A stretch of 64,000 nt of DNA from Alnus glutinosa. Its lineage: Eukaryota; Streptophyta; Magnoliopsida; Fagales; Betulaceae. The translations under genes were made by a program, and so were the position numbers. Positions 22,526 through 35,764 of the stretch are shown here, piece by piece. The notes under the pieces were generated by a model. The model made no database searches and was not told where the DNA came from. It was given only the letters and a program-made list of their open reading frames with translations. The stretch's first letter is position 1. Every line of letters starts with the position of its first letter. The stretch lies in the NCBI RefSeq assembly GCF_958979055.1, contig NC_084899.1:24247501-24311500 (forward strand), read 5' to 3'.

Positions 22526-25500
22526 CATTTTTCAGCCGCCCCAGTCCCCCACCATGATGGTTACATCCATGTGCTTTAGAAAGAACTTAGGTATTCAAGA
22601 AAAGTCCAATCTGAAGGGCCATGGTTTAAAGTAAAATTTCCAAGATCTTTCCTATCATTCATTCTTCATCTTGAATCAAAAACCCTCAAAGGAAAAACTA
22701 TAAAGTTCCACTTTCACATTAAAAAAATCAAAGTCGGATGAGACATAGGGTTGTGCCTCTTTGAAACTACTCAAATGGCTATCTAGCCCACTTCATAGTG
22801 GGGAGCACACTGAGAGGACAAGCCAGCATGGTCACACCAACTTCCCTACATGAAATAGCCTATTTAGAAGGTGACAATTCGTATTTATATGTCGGGTTAG
22901 ATATAAGTATAAGATTAATTAACTCATTCTTAACCCAAATTATAATGGTCAAATCATAACTCTGACATACTAATTTTGTTTTGAATTTATATATCGTGTC
23001 AAAAATTGACAGCCATAAGCTTATCCCACTTCCTTTGCTCTCTTTAACAACCAAAGTTGGAATTTGAACTGCCTGCAGTTCCTGGAAGGTCCCTAAGTCA
23101 AAAATTGGTGCAATGGACGGGGCTCTCTTTGTATACATGGTCCAAATGGGTAGGCTGATGTTGTAACTTGAAAATGACAAATGCACTGAATTAACCTTCA
23201 AAAGCAGGAAAAGTGTCTTTATGTTTACCTGCTTGCTCAAATATCAAACAAAAAATCTCGTGCAAGAAAGAGATCGAGATGACCAAACTCAATTAGTCTG
23301 TGGTTATTTGGACCACTAAAATATAGATTGAGAGTTCTTTATAATCGGACATGTCTTCTAATTAGAACTCACATGTCCAAACACGAGACTTACTTATCCG
23401 AATAGGTGCTCGAACAGGTAAGCCCATAAAAGGGCTCACGCAATTGCAATTGCAAGGGGAATCATCCCTAAAATACTGTATCTGGGTCAGAACATGAGCC
23501 ATAGATGAACATGATCATGCTGGCCCCAAAGCCATCTGATATTTTTGTCAGCAGATAAAGGGGTGAACTATTCTTATTTCTTAATGTGACCTGGGCAATA
23601 TAGAGATCGAGCTGATCGAAAGCAATGTTGGTTAGCAAGAACAGTGAGACCACTAACCATATATATCTCAAATATAAAACATTGCAATGGTCGATGACTG
23701 GGTTAGAAGTGGCTACAAAGTGGCTAATTATAGCGGTGACCCAGACAAAATAATTACAGTTATTGATGAAATCCTACGAGCTGCTTATTAGTAGACATAA
23801 TGATTAAGGTGGTCCAATAGCAAAAGTGTGTTAGCTCTTATGTGCAAGTTTATGAATTTTTTAGAAGGAGATAATCATGTACCTAGTTTTGATGGTTCCA
23901 TGGATTCTGCCCTGATTCTGCCTAAAGTTACAGTTTTAGTTAGAATTAGACTTTTATTAGAATTGCAACACTTGTTTTTTTTTTTTTTTCTTTGGGGCGG
24001 GTGAAATGACACTCCAGACACGTATCTTAATCCTAACGAATTATGTTCTAATTAAAAGTAAACTTAAACCAAACCTGGTTCAATATTCATGAATGGTATG
24101 ATGGGAGTATTAAACTTTCTTATATTGTATAATTAAGAAGTTAAAGTAGCACTGATAATTTTTTACACGATTTATGAATTCGAAACAAAATTAGTAGGTT
24201 AAAGTTAAGGTGTCTAACCTGTTTAATTAAATGGGTCGGATTAAAATTGACCTATATATATAACATTATACTCATACTTCGATACGATTGGAACCCGATA
24301 CACAATATTTAAAACTGACAATTTTTATATGACATAGGAATCTAATACAAGATTAATGGGTTAGGTGTTTACCCTATTTAATTAAATGAATCGAAAGAAA
24401 AATAAATCTATATAATCTTATACATATGTCTAGACACGACCAAACCCAACATCGGAACACGCAAATCACCTCCCCTAGTGAGGGGAGTTTTGGGTGCTGC
24501 TGCACGTCACTTTCACACGTTTTCTGCTTTGCCGAAGAGTCCAACATCTCTCTTTATTTCATGTTTACTATTATTCTTTTTTTTTTCTTTTATGGTGCTT
24601 GAACAGTGAAAATATGAAGTGCAGTAAGAAGAAAAACGTTGGCAAACATGGTTGCACACTAGCAACGAGTTGACATATTTTGAAAGATTGAAATGAAGAG
24701 ATCATGTGATCACCACTTCTGTTTGTTGGTGGAACATGTTAAACGTTCATAGACCAAACTATTTTAGCATCACTAACTTTAAATAAAAGGCCCTTTACCT
24801 TTATTTTCTTCTATTTGTTTTAGGATTTATGTATTCAACCCATTTCCTGTCCTGTCACTTGATACGATCAAGCAAAGGACAAGATTTTATTTTGTTTAAT
24901 TTTACTGTATAAATAATGTCACGTCGTTTAAAATTTTAAAATGATATGATAAGATATTCACCGCTTAATATTATGCATACGATTAAATAATACAAAATTA
25001 AATCTCGACCATAAAATGACCGGTACAAACATATGACCGTCCCCTTTCCCCCTCTCCCCCTCTTTTCATTAAAATCTATTTTTTTAATAAAAATAATGGG
25101 AGAGGGGGGTGGGGGGTTTTGCAAAGTGGACGAGGATTAGTCTCCATCACCCATGTGTTGCTTCTATATATGTTTTGCAGGAAATAAGCTTAACAAAGAC
25201 TTTTACAAGCAGGCCTACTAATTAAGAGGCGATGAATTACGTGCTTTGTTTGTTTTGGTTTAAAATATAGAATTTTATTTTTTTAAAAAAATATATATTT
25301 ATTTTTTGTAAATAATAAGACAAAGAATTATATATATATAAACTGTAAACATCATACATGGAGACATGAGTGTGAGCTTTATTACTTAAAATTAAGAAGG
25401 AAAAAAAAAAGAGAAAAAAAAAAATGCCTTTCCACAAAGTCTATTCTGAAAGTTTATTATTTTCCGAATGGAATGCCGCCAAAGTGTATTCCGGTTCATT

Positions 25501-26890
25501 TCAAGTGGAATAGATACGAGCTATTTTATGATAAGATTATATTTTACAGATTTAATTGTATATATATATATGTTGTCAATTGTCATGTTGTTTAAAACTT
25601 TTAAATAATATAATACCATGTACACCATTAAACGTAACCAAACAAAATCTTAAACTCGCTTGAAAGGGAGAGAATCTCATTGTTCAAACTCTTATCCTAC
25701 TTAATTTGAAAATATCGCAGGCATGAGTACGACAGTTTTGTGGTTGGAATTTTTTTTTTTTTTTTTTTGATTTTTTTTTCTATTTAAATAATAAAAAGGG
25801 TTACATAAGAGAATCCTTATTGTTGAATTAGTTAGTCATATTGGACCTTTCTTTACTTGGTCGTGGGTCATATTGCACCTAATTGGTTTTCTTTTGGGCT
25901 AGCTGAAACTCCAACCGGTTAAGGGGGCTTTAATGTATTGATTTTGGGTCCAGTGAGGAGTTTACATGGCCCATACTTTGGAAAGGAAAAGGAATTATTT
26001 TACTGTTTAAATTTTATTTTGTTGTATTTAATAATGTAAGTAACGTCATGATATTTAAATAATGCAAAAACATATTCATTATTAGATCAATAAAATCTAA
26101 TAACAGTAAAATAATTCCTCTCCTGAAATTGAATCGTGTAATTAGTGCTTCAATATTCAATAACCATCAAATTAAGTAAATTCTTAATATTGTATACGCA
26201 TAACGTGCTATTAAGGAATACTATAATTTTTGCTATAAATTCTTTATAAATTGATGTGATAGTCTATGTGATACTTATCACACCAATCATTAACAATCCA
26301 CGTGACAATTATTAAAATGTGATTGTCACGTGACACTTGTTTTCATAAAATATGAACTACCACGTAAATTTGTAAGATAACTGTAGTAAAAACTATAATA
26401 TTCCAAACATTTTTTATAGCGATATAATTCATGCATCAGTCACTTGTTGGATCAACCAAATCCACTGCTTCAAGCAATCTTTTACCTGTTTAATTAAATA
26501 GGTTGTGTTACGGTTGAGAGATCTGGCTCGTTTAATTAGTTGGGTTGACTTAAAGTTGACTTATATAATTTTATATTTATGTCTCGACACAATTAAAATC
26601 CAACACGCAACTACAAATTTCCGCCTATTTTTTGTGATGCATATAGGCATAGCATAACTTTGGACAACCTAAAGGGTTTGCAGTTAGAGATGTGTTATTC
26701 TTACATCATATTATCTTACATCAATCCTACACCAAGACACATTGGATATGGGATCTATGTATATGGGATCTACATATATGGAATTCACATGCAAGGATCC
26801 CACACTCTATATGCCTTAGTGTATGATTGATGTAAGGTAATATGACATAGAAAAATCATTTTCCTTACGGTTAAGAAACCTCGCTCATAT
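20870..26890. other. Long intergenic region with dispersed repeats and no recognised gene
   Basis: Short AT-rich frames only. The dispersed 'aattaaatgggtt' family occurs at about 22060-22270, 22880-23010, 24160-24460 (two tandem copies) and 26480-26610. Poly-A fills about 22484-22522. A MITE-like piece at about 26217-26402 begins aggaatactataatttttg and ends with its complement caaaaattatagtattcc in imperfect form. A 67-codon hydrophobic-start frame at 23468-23671 (-) has no recognisable homologue and is not called as a gene. Confidence 0.5.
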
Positions 26891-26896
26891 GTACGT

Positions 26897-28347
26897 TGTT
26901 AGAACAGTTTCTGGTATGGTAGCTGAAGAACTGGAAGAGCCTATCTCTGCTGTCCTGCAAAATAGAAGACTACGTCGGGGGGAGTTCGACAATCTCATTC
27001 CGATGATTTTGTCAGTATTATCTCAAGTGTATATCACTCTTAATCACGATGAGCAATCTAACATTTACCTGTTTAGTCGTGAGGTATTTATACATATAAT
27101 GTTTAGAGCGATCCGGTTCTTCTATTGGACCACGTGTTAGATCCGGAGAGTTTGTCGACTATTTCGATCGTGGGATTGAGGTGTACCCCCCACGATCGCT
27201 GCCGAGTCGATCTTTAACCCGCTTGGGATCGTGGCGTCGTGGTTCAGCCTCCACAAAGGTTGCGAAGTCAATCCTCAACCGGCATTAGATCGTGGGGCCA
27301 CCTCCGTTTCATGTGGATTATGGGAGGTGCTTTCATTGAAACTACTTCAGACGAAAGGAATTGGGGGGTAACTGTTATGAAAGAAATCAGATTCTACCCA
27401 AATGAGCCAGGATCGTAGCCCATTAAGATTTACCAACAGGCTCAGAGATTTGCCGTAACTACATAAAGATCAAGGAGGGTTAAAAGTCGATATCAAGACC
27501 ATAAAAGGAAGTCCCACGTCGGTTAAAGACCGACTTGGCATCTTAGAAATGACCATGAAGGAAGTCCCACGTCGGTCAAAGACCGACTTGACATCTTACA
27601 ACGACCTTAAAGGAAGTCCCACGTCGGTTAAAGACCGACTTGGTAACTTACAAGTGACCATAAAGGAAGTCCCACGTCGGCTAAAGACCGACTTAACATC
27701 TTACAGATGACCATGAAGGAAGTCCCACGTCGGTTAAAGACTGACTTGGTAACTTACAGTGACCATGAAGGAAATCCCACGACTCCCCGATATCAAGTTG
27801 GTTAAAGACCGACTTGGCAATGATTGTGGATAATATGTCTTAGTCCCATGATCCGTACGAAACGGAGGCGACCCCACGATGTCAAGTCGGTTGAGGACCG
27901 ACTTGGCAATGATCGTGGAGAATATTTCTCAGTCCCATAATCAGCATGAAACGGAGGTGGCCCCACGATCTAATGCAGGTTGAGGATTGACTTCGCAACC
28001 TTTGCGGAGGCTGAACCGCGACGCCACGATTCCAAGCGGGTTAAAGACTGACTCGGCAACGATCGTGGGGGGTACACCTCAATCCCACGATCGAAATAGT
28101 CGACAAACTCTCCGGATTTGACATGTGATCCAATAGAAGAACCGGATCGCTCTAAACATTTTATGTATAAATACCTCACGACTAAACAGGTAAATGTTAG
28201 ATTGCTCATTGTGATTAAGAGTGATATACACTTGAGATAATACTGACAAAATCATCGGACTGCCCCCGACATAGTCTTCTATTTTGCAGGACAACAGAGA
28301 TAAGCTCTTCCAGTTCTTCAGCTACCATACCAGAAACTGTTCTAACA
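26897..28347 (+). mobile_element. Rearranged LTR retroelement with inverted LTR ends, 1451 bp
   Basis: A full LTR runs from 27373 (TGTTATGAAAG) to 28347 (…GTTCTAACA), 975 bp, with TGTTA/TAACA ends. It has a TATA box in tgtataaatacctc near 28165. It is preceded by a polypurine tract (aaaggaattggggggtaac) as in Gypsy-type elements. Upstream, 26897-27329 is the last ~430 bp of the same LTR in reverse orientation, joined to the polypurine stretch. Both outer ends are therefore U5 ends. The flanks are TACGT (26892-26896) and TATGT (28348-28352), matching at 4 of 5 bases with a C-to-T change at a CpG. No gag or pol remains. A long-TIR Mutator element was considered, but the polypurine tract, TATA position and TG…CA ends favour an LTR origin. 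Confidence 0.7.
27505..27822 (+). repeat. Six tandem repeats of 52-53 bp inside the LTR U3 region
   Basis: Units begin at 27505, 27558, 27610, 27663, 27716 and 27768, each with aaggaagtcccacgtcgg (the last slightly changed). Each unit holds a short inverted repeat (gtcggttaaagaccgac), so every unit can form a hairpin. They lie in the LTR upstream of its TATA box, where enhancer repeats are usual. CpG-containing ACGTC cores recur. Confidence 0.88.
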
Positions 28348-28558
28348 TATGTTACATGTTAGAAATCTCATTGTTGAAAAGTGTAAGAACGGAAGAAGCT
28401 AAAAACTATAGTGAAGAAGTTCTTACCCGGTTAGTAAACTTTGACTAACAGAGAGAAATTGATTAACATAAATTTATAACCAAGAACTTGACCTAAATAT
28501 GTTACTAATTTCATGTCATTACTTATTTAGAAATAAAAAAGGGAGAGATGCTATAAGT

Positions 28559-29030
28559 TTTTTTTTACGTGTTTTCTTTCACTAATTCCATCCAAAATCG
28601 TATAAAATTGCTCACGTGACATTAAGTTATTAACCTGTTAATGCCAGGTATGCATTTTTACCACGTCATTGATTTTCTTTTTTAATTAAAAAATTTAAAA
28701 TCTAAAAAAATAAAATAAAATTAGAGAGCTGTGCTCCACTCTCACAAGGGGGCAGCCACTACCAACAAAGGGGTGGCTCCACCTCCACCATTGGGGTGAG
28801 CCGGTGCGAGCCACCCCCATTTGTTGGGCCACCCTTTTCTCTTGACATGATGAACACTCCCTTTTGTTTATTTTTTTAATAATATAATTTTTTTATATAA
28901 ATAATTTATTTTTTTGAATTTTATGACATGGCAAAACCACTTACGTGTCATTAACAGATTAATGGCTTAATGTCACGTTTGCAGTTTTAGCAGAAACGAT
29001 TGAAATAAAAAACGTGAAAAAAATCAAAAG
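28559..29030. mobile_element. Foldback MITE, about 470 bp
   Basis: The inverted arms are about 100-110 bp. The left arm has acgtgttttctttcac and cacgtgacattaagttatta; the right has the matching taatggcttaatgtcacg and aaaaacgtg. The core has ggggtggctcc/gagccaccccc palindromic segments. No coding frame. The ends are poorly resolved. Confidence 0.65.
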
Positions 29031-29754
29031 ATTAAAAGTCGAATTTAAAAATTCAAAAAGAAAATTGAAATGGTGCAAGTAGTAAGAGCATTTTTAGCAG
29101 TTGGAAGTATTTTACCTAGTCAAAAAGTACATTTTTCTATTTTACTTATACATTTTTTTTTTTATACAAATTCCAGCAGATTCTTTATTTCATTTAAATA
29201 TTATTTTAGAGAGAGAAAAAATTAAAAAATTAAAAAATTTAGACATTGTGTTATAGTGAGTAGCAACTTATTGCTCTTCACTTAAAACAAAAAAATGTAT
29301 TTTATTTACTCTGAAGAAAAAAATCATTCTAGTATTATTATGAAGCTTTTTTATGTTGACATGTCATATTTTTTTTTAATAAAAAAAAAAAATTATAATT
29401 TTTTTATTAAAAATAAAATGTCATATTAACGTAGAAGAATTTCGGAACGACTCTAATATTTCTCTTTAACTATTGTGCTAGAGATGCTAGTGAAATAAAT
29501 TTACATTTTTTGTATTTATTATTTAGAGCTTGAATATTTGTCATCAGCCTGAGAAACATAACTTAGTGACTAATGTCAACATCAAGAGCTTACTCTTTCT
29601 TTCTTTTTTTTCTTTTTTCTTTTTTTCCATGAACTCAAGCACAGGAGCTCGCCGACGGGGCACATTTCAATTGCCCAGGAGCTAGCTTACCTTGCTGCTC
29701 AGATTCTCCTCCCATTACTCCTCCCCTCTGGGCTCTCTCTCTCTCCGTCTCTCA

Positions 29755-31518
29755 ATGGCACACACAATTGAAACCCTTCCAGAATCCGAACGGACAAAGG
29801 AAATGGATGAGCCGGAGAAGCAGCAGCAGAAGAAGAAGAACAAAATCACCTGCCGGTAAGACAACCAACCACCCAGCCACCTCCCACACACACATATTTG
29901 GTCTTGTTCTTGAATTGGGCAATTTGTGGTTTGATTATATGAATAAGAAGAGATTAGTTGGCTGCTTTGAGTTTTCTGAAAGGAAAAAAAAAAAAAAAAA
30001 AGTTTTGTGCTTGCTTGTGGTTTGAAGTCATCAGAGGATTGGGTGGAGAAAGTGAGGCAGTTCTTAAGAGAGGACTTCATAATTTTCCTAATTAAGAATT
30101 ATGAATGAAAAAGCTCAAGTAAAAGATACCTGCAACTAGAATGGTTAAGTCTAATATGATTGAGATTGAAGTACAATGGAATTGTAGATGATCCAATTAA
30201 CCATTAATGCTGATTGTTGATTGTTCACATTATGAAGAGGTAATTGCAATATATATAAAAATTGGTTGCTGAATTTTCTTTTTCAATTATCAAATGTCCA
30301 CTTTCCATTAATATCAGCCTGAATAAATGAATCAGCATCCAATTACTCATTAATATCTAAAATCTCTCTTCAATTGATTCGTACATAGAGGGATTATGTC
30401 ATTCAAATGATTCTCTCGTGTTTTGCCACCTGCCTCAAGGTAGTTGATTCTTGGTTGACAGCATTCCGATGGTTCAACAGGTAGGTTATTTGGGGTTTCG
30501 ACCCATATTTCTACTGTTGAAATCAACTGCAGATGCTCGTTTTATTCTTTTTCCATCCATGTTATCATTGTACTTGTCAAATCCAAAATGCGCATACTTT
30601 TGACGTAAACAATATAGCTTTGTGGATTTGGAAGGTTGGTTTGCATTCTTGGCCCCAAAATCCATGTTATTGCTTAGAAGTTAGATTCAACCTTTATATC
30701 CATCCTGAAATTTGGTTTGTCCAAATCCAAGGATGAATTTGCGGATGAGAATTTATGCATTTGACTTGATATGGAAGGGAGGTTAGACTGGAAAATTGTA
30801 TGGTTGCATCTGCGAGTGAGGATTTGGTATACATCTTGTGTAATTTGACCAAATCCTAAATATCTGCCATAGTGTATAATGATCATTTGGATGTCTGCAT
30901 TGTAAAGTTTGGTAACTTTTCACTCTGCTTTTCTTTCTCTTGTTTTATGTAGAAGGATCTTTGTTCTGGTTAATGTCTGTTTCTCTGACGTACCTGTCAC
31001 TGATTTACTTCAGATCCTCAGTCAACAGCCTGCTCAAAGCAATAGATCATCTTCAGGTTTGTACTTGGCTTCAATTTCTTATAGTTTATTTTTAAAAAAA
31101 AAATGGTGCTCCTCTCTCATAATTCTTATGATGTTCTGATATATCAATGTCAGTTAAACTAAACTTGTTAAAAATGATTTTTCTATGACTTGTTCACTAT
31201 TATTTCTATATATAAACCTGCTTGATGTTGTAATTTATAGAATCATGTGTTGGAAAATGTTGCACCAGATAGATTTTTTTTACAAGTGTTATTTTTTCTC
31301 ATTTTATATGTTGATATATTTGTTCTATACTCATTTTTCAAAAATATATATGTTGAGTGGTAGTTCAGGATTTTTGTATCTGGGTTTTAGGTTTGTACAC
31401 TAGGAGTTAATATTTGTTTATTTTTTTCCCAGTTCAGGATCTTTATATATGGGTAACTGAACCCAACAACTGACTTAGCCCCCTACTTTTTTTGTCTTTC
31501 TTTCTTTCTTTCTTTCTT

Positions 31519-31554
<36 letters not shown>

Positions 31555-33314
31555 CAACTTATGACATACAATATAACTATATGTCAGCAACACCTTCAAG
31601 CATCTTGACCCTGGCCGCATCAGTGTATGAGTTTGTGGAATGACGTAAGGTCTCACATATTCTTTGTCCTCCTTCTCTTTCCACATCTTCTCATACGCTA
31701 TTTAAGCCTTCTTTTCATCATTCTAATTTTTTATCTCTGGTTGCTGATTCAAATAATTAGTTAGCTTTTAGAATCTTGAACAAGTGAGTCTTATGTTCAG
31801 TCTCAAAGCTATAGAAAATCATGGAATATGAATCAGCTTGATAGTGCGCTTTCATCTGAGCTTACTATGAAACAGTTATATTAATTCTTACGTGCATTAG
31901 TCTTACCAATGCTATGGTGATGTGTGTTCGATAATTGTCTACAATTCTTCTTCTGGCTTCTCTATCTCTCCAGCTCAAGGCTGTTAAGATATGCATTTCT
32001 TATTGTTTTTTTTTTAAAGAAAAAAAAAACTTTCTATTTTCTTTTCTTCAACCTGGTTAGTGCAATCTGTTTGTAAATTTAAGAAGATTTGTTAGACCTC
32101 CTTTTATTATTAATAAAAGTTAGTCGTCTCCGTATCCCCACTGGTACACTTAAATTAGCCCCTTAATGAATATGGTTTGTCAAAAAGCCATTGCAATCAT
32201 ATGTTTTGCCCATGCATTTGATTAGTTAGTGCCGCATTTGATTTAGTTAATTCAGAATAGCTCTTCCATTTATTAGTTGAACCTTGGTGAGAGCAATGTG
32301 TATGAATAGCTTTTGTTGGAGCTGTTTTGGACTGTGGAATAGGTTTGGACTTCAGATGCATCCTTCAACTTGGCCCTGGTTGGGAATTGCTGAATCTCAT
32401 GCTAGTATGTAACTGGTGACAATTTGTGTCTGATCATCCAATAAAGAAATCAAAATATATATCTAGTCTGTAGCTTTGCTAAAACTTGTTGGAGTCTATA
32501 TACCCTTTTATCCAAACTATTAACTACTATCCATCGTTAAAACAGAGCTTAACATTTTGACATTACGTGATTTTCCCAAATTTGGAGAATTAATGTATGT
32601 TGCTTTTCCTTACGAGTGGATTAATATCCAATCCTCTGTATGTATAAATGAAAGCCAAAGAAGTGGCTTAATTGAGCAAGGACTATATTAACAATCCCAA
32701 CTTTATTTTTGAAATCTGTATTCTCTTGTGATAATTTTCTTTCTAATATATATTAATTCTTAAAATGACAGATTTCTGATGCTAGGGATGGAGATGTTAT
32801 TATTCTCACTTTGAGGCTTCCCAGGTTTGCATTTGTGTTGTTTGTTTTCTTCTTTCGTTTCAATTATCTTGGGAATTTTGGTTTTTTATTTCGAAAATTC
32901 CTCTATTTTAAACAGTAGAAAAAATGTCTGACATATGTACCACTATTATTCAAATTTTCTTGTATATGCAGAACAGTGCCAAGTAGGGTCAGTTTCAGTA
33001 CAAATATCAAAATCCTTGTTGGATTCTGCATCTTTGCTTTAGAAATCTTTTATGTTTCCTTCCACAATGAACCCATGAACCAGGAGATGAGGGCGCTTTT
33101 GAACTTAATGCTTTTTACTGGTTCCATGATGTTTATTATTTCAATTGAGATGTCACAACTTGTTCCCCATAGACTCACACTGGAACAACGAAGGCTCATC
33201 CGTCTGGTTGGGTGGCTTCAAGAAGCCCTAATTCTTTTAGTGTTTGTTACCATGGTTTACTGGATCTTAGGAACACCAGTGGTACCACCAGTGACTTTTG
33301 CTACCTCTAGGTAA
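29755..33314 (+). CDS. Four-exon gene for an unrecognised small membrane protein
   Basis: Predicted exons are 29755-29855, 31014-31056, 32772-32824 and 32972-33314, joined by GT-AG introns with matching phases. They sum to 540 nt and 179 residues. The N-terminal third is hydrophilic, with a lysine/glutamine-rich stretch near residues 21-30 (EKQQQKKKNK). It is followed by SSVNSLLKAIDHLQISDARDGD, then three hydrophobic segments at about 78-95, 108-126 and 148-166. The start follows a CT-rich leader. The reading frame is continuous across all four junctions, which argues strongly for a real gene. I do not recognise the family. The product is probably an integral membrane protein. The last coding bases (ctctag gtaatgg) could serve as a further donor, so the C-terminus is uncertain. 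Confidence 0.7.
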
Positions 33315-34690
33315 TGGTAAATCTTCTTTATAGTTTCATTCTTGATGTGCAGTTGTGTAATTAATTCTTTTTAGTATAGTTGTTTATTCTAGTTGATTAT
33401 TCAATTAGATGGCTTTTGTAAGTAATTGTTTGTGATATTATTAGTGTGAATGAACCATGTATTCTTCACAGTGCAGTTGGTGTTTTCAATTTGAGGGTTG
33501 CTAGGGGTAGCAATTTGTGTTTGTGTATCGGGTTGAGATCGTGTCGAGACATGCAAACATGCATACAGATGATAAAAAGTACTCATTGCATACACCATTA
33601 TAAATCTGGATAAGGCAATTACTAGGTCTAAGAGGTCTTTAAGATTCCAAAGAGCAAAGAGGGAATATTTCCTATTTCAACTTATCCTTCCTTTAATCAC
33701 ATTTCAGCAAATCTACCATAGATGGGGCTGTTGACGCTCAAGAGCCTATAAAAGTTGGTGTACCTAGCCCCAGATGGGCCTTTAAAGCCCATTTGTTAAG
33801 AAATTACCCCTCTAACATGAATTTGGATGAACTGACTCATAACTTGGCCGGCCCAGGGAATTGTGGGGTTATTGGTGTACCCAGCCTTCATTGGGCTTTC
33901 CACTGTTGAAGAGCCCATAGGGCCTATCTGCTGAATGGTCTGTCGGCCTGTCAAGGACACTAAGGCTAACGGGCCAAAGAAAGCCCGTCAGCTAGGCGTA
34001 AGACCTACCCTGTTTTGAGACTAGGATGGTGTGAATGCCTCAACAGGACGCACCACAACCAATTCCTTCTCTCGCCAAGTCGGATAATGGCTTTACCATG
34101 CCAAGAAATTTTTCTCAATATTCATTATTCACGGGAGGGGGGGTGGGGGGAATCATTAATGTCTTCCACATCATTTGAGCTGGAGACCCTAAACCCTACC
34201 AAAGAGAAAATTTATATTAAACGGGGAAGACCCCTTCACTAGCTACGTCATTTATACAACCATTCTAGTCTCTCAATATGCTTTTTTCTCCTCTCCTGCT
34301 CCTCCTGATTAAGGCAAGTATCGAATGCAGTTTTGTCGGAACTTGAATAATAATATATAACTCTATAACCTTTGTCCACTTTTCAACTCTATTTTTAGTG
34401 CTTAGCGAGTTAGCGTGTATATTTAATTAATTTAGGACAGCGGGAGCAGGTTTGCGCATGATGTGCAATATATACATAAACAAATCCTAGACAGCCTGTT
34501 TCTGCTTTGTTTTACATAGTATTTCGTGTTAACCTATATTGCCACTTAACAGGGGATTAGGGAGTATCTTTTTTTTCTCGAGTATCCGCTTGTGGGGCAG
34601 CCTGCTTTTTTGCCCACATATGGAAAGTAAAGGAGATTGCTGTGGGACCGTCTTCTTTTTGTCAAATCCAAGGATATGAACAATTAAAAA
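33315..34690. other. Intergenic stretch, no gene recognised
   Basis: Contains the probable 3' UTR of the upstream gene and a region (about 33720-34010) with repeated 'gggcctttaaagccca/agcccgtcagc' phrases of repeat character. A G-run (gggagggggggtgggggg) is at 34133-34150. Nothing else is supported. Confidence 0.4.
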
Positions 34691-34697
34691 CAAAGTG

Positions 34698-35244
34698 AAA
34701 TGCTACCCTTACACTCTAACTCCCTGCACCCAACCCTTACACCCTGAAGTTTGTAATGCCACGTAAATTTTTTATTTTTTATTTTTTTTCCGTTTTCTTC
34801 CTCAAATGCAAAGGAAGATTGGAACACACCGAACCCGGAACCACCCTGCTCGGAACACGCCGGCACCAACTCCTGCCCACCTCGAACCATCTGGCACCAC
34901 CCACCCCGTAATCCGGTCGTTCTGGCCGGGGAAATCAGATCCCCGCCAGCCGTGGTCCGGCGCCTCCTGGACGTCCGTTTGTGGACCCTTCGCGCCGCCT
35001 CGTCCGTCCGTTCGTCACCATCATCGGCGTATCCGTCACCGTCGGGAATCCAAACCTGGAACGTTGCCTCTGTCACTGACGGGTGGGAGGGGTGGGAGGG
35101 ATGGGTGAGAGTGGAAATGGACGGGTGGGAGGTTTGAGATCTAAAGCAATTTTTTTATTATTTTTTATTTTTATGCCATGTCTCTCTGCCACATCATGGT
35201 GTAAAGGGTTGAGTGTGGGGAATTGGGTGTAAGGGTAGTATTTC
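34698..35244. mobile_element. Candidate non-autonomous DNA element with GC-rich cargo
   Basis: Inverted ends aaatgctacccttacac (left) and gtgtaagggtagtattt (right), with subterminal complements 'caacccttacaccctg' and 'ggtgtaaagggttg'. Between the AT-rich arms is a GC-rich core (about 34830-35120). Its minus strand holds an open frame ending at 34684, with no recognised domain. The layout resembles elements that have picked up host gene pieces. No clear target duplication was found. Confidence 0.5.
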
Positions 35245-35764
35245 CCATTAAGACAAAGGGGTGGAAGCCTCTGGAAACCTCTGGATTTATATCCTTTTTC
35301 TATTCTGTTTGGTGGATATGTTTAATATATTTTTTGGTTGATGCCTTTAGCTTCTATGTTTGTGTGGTAATACTAATATTGGTATACTCGAGAACTTTCT
35401 GGACGGGTTAAGGTTTGAAGTGGAACAGCTGTTCTGTCCTGTCCTTGACTATGGGTCTAATTTCCCACTCGGTCACTGTCAGTGGGCTAATGTGGAAGGG
35501 GATGAGGCCGGAAAAGGAAAGGAGGAAGAGCTTTCAAGGAGAGACAATTGCAAATCCCCCTCTATGCCAGCAAAATAATTATGAAAGAAATACATAGAAA
35601 CAAAAGGAACTCTTAAGAACAAATGTGAAACTGGTATGTCTGGGATTGAACCACCCGTGAGTTGAAACCTCGAACAGGGCAAACAAGGATATAAAAAAAA
35701 ATGAAACCAGGATAAGATCACAAATAAATAAGGAAAAGAAAGAGAGATCAGTTTTATGGAGCTG

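Noticed and set aside
26889..27140. 83-codon frame starting MYVVRTVSGMVAEELEEP as a gene
   Set aside because: It lies inside the inverted LTR piece, and its mirror image frame occurs at 28079-28294; no independent evidence of coding.
26897..28347. Long-TIR Mutator-like or foldback DNA transposon
   Set aside because: A polypurine tract next to TGTTA, a well-placed TATA box and TG…CA ends fit an LTR better, and no clean 9 bp duplication exists. The alternative is kept open with lower weight.
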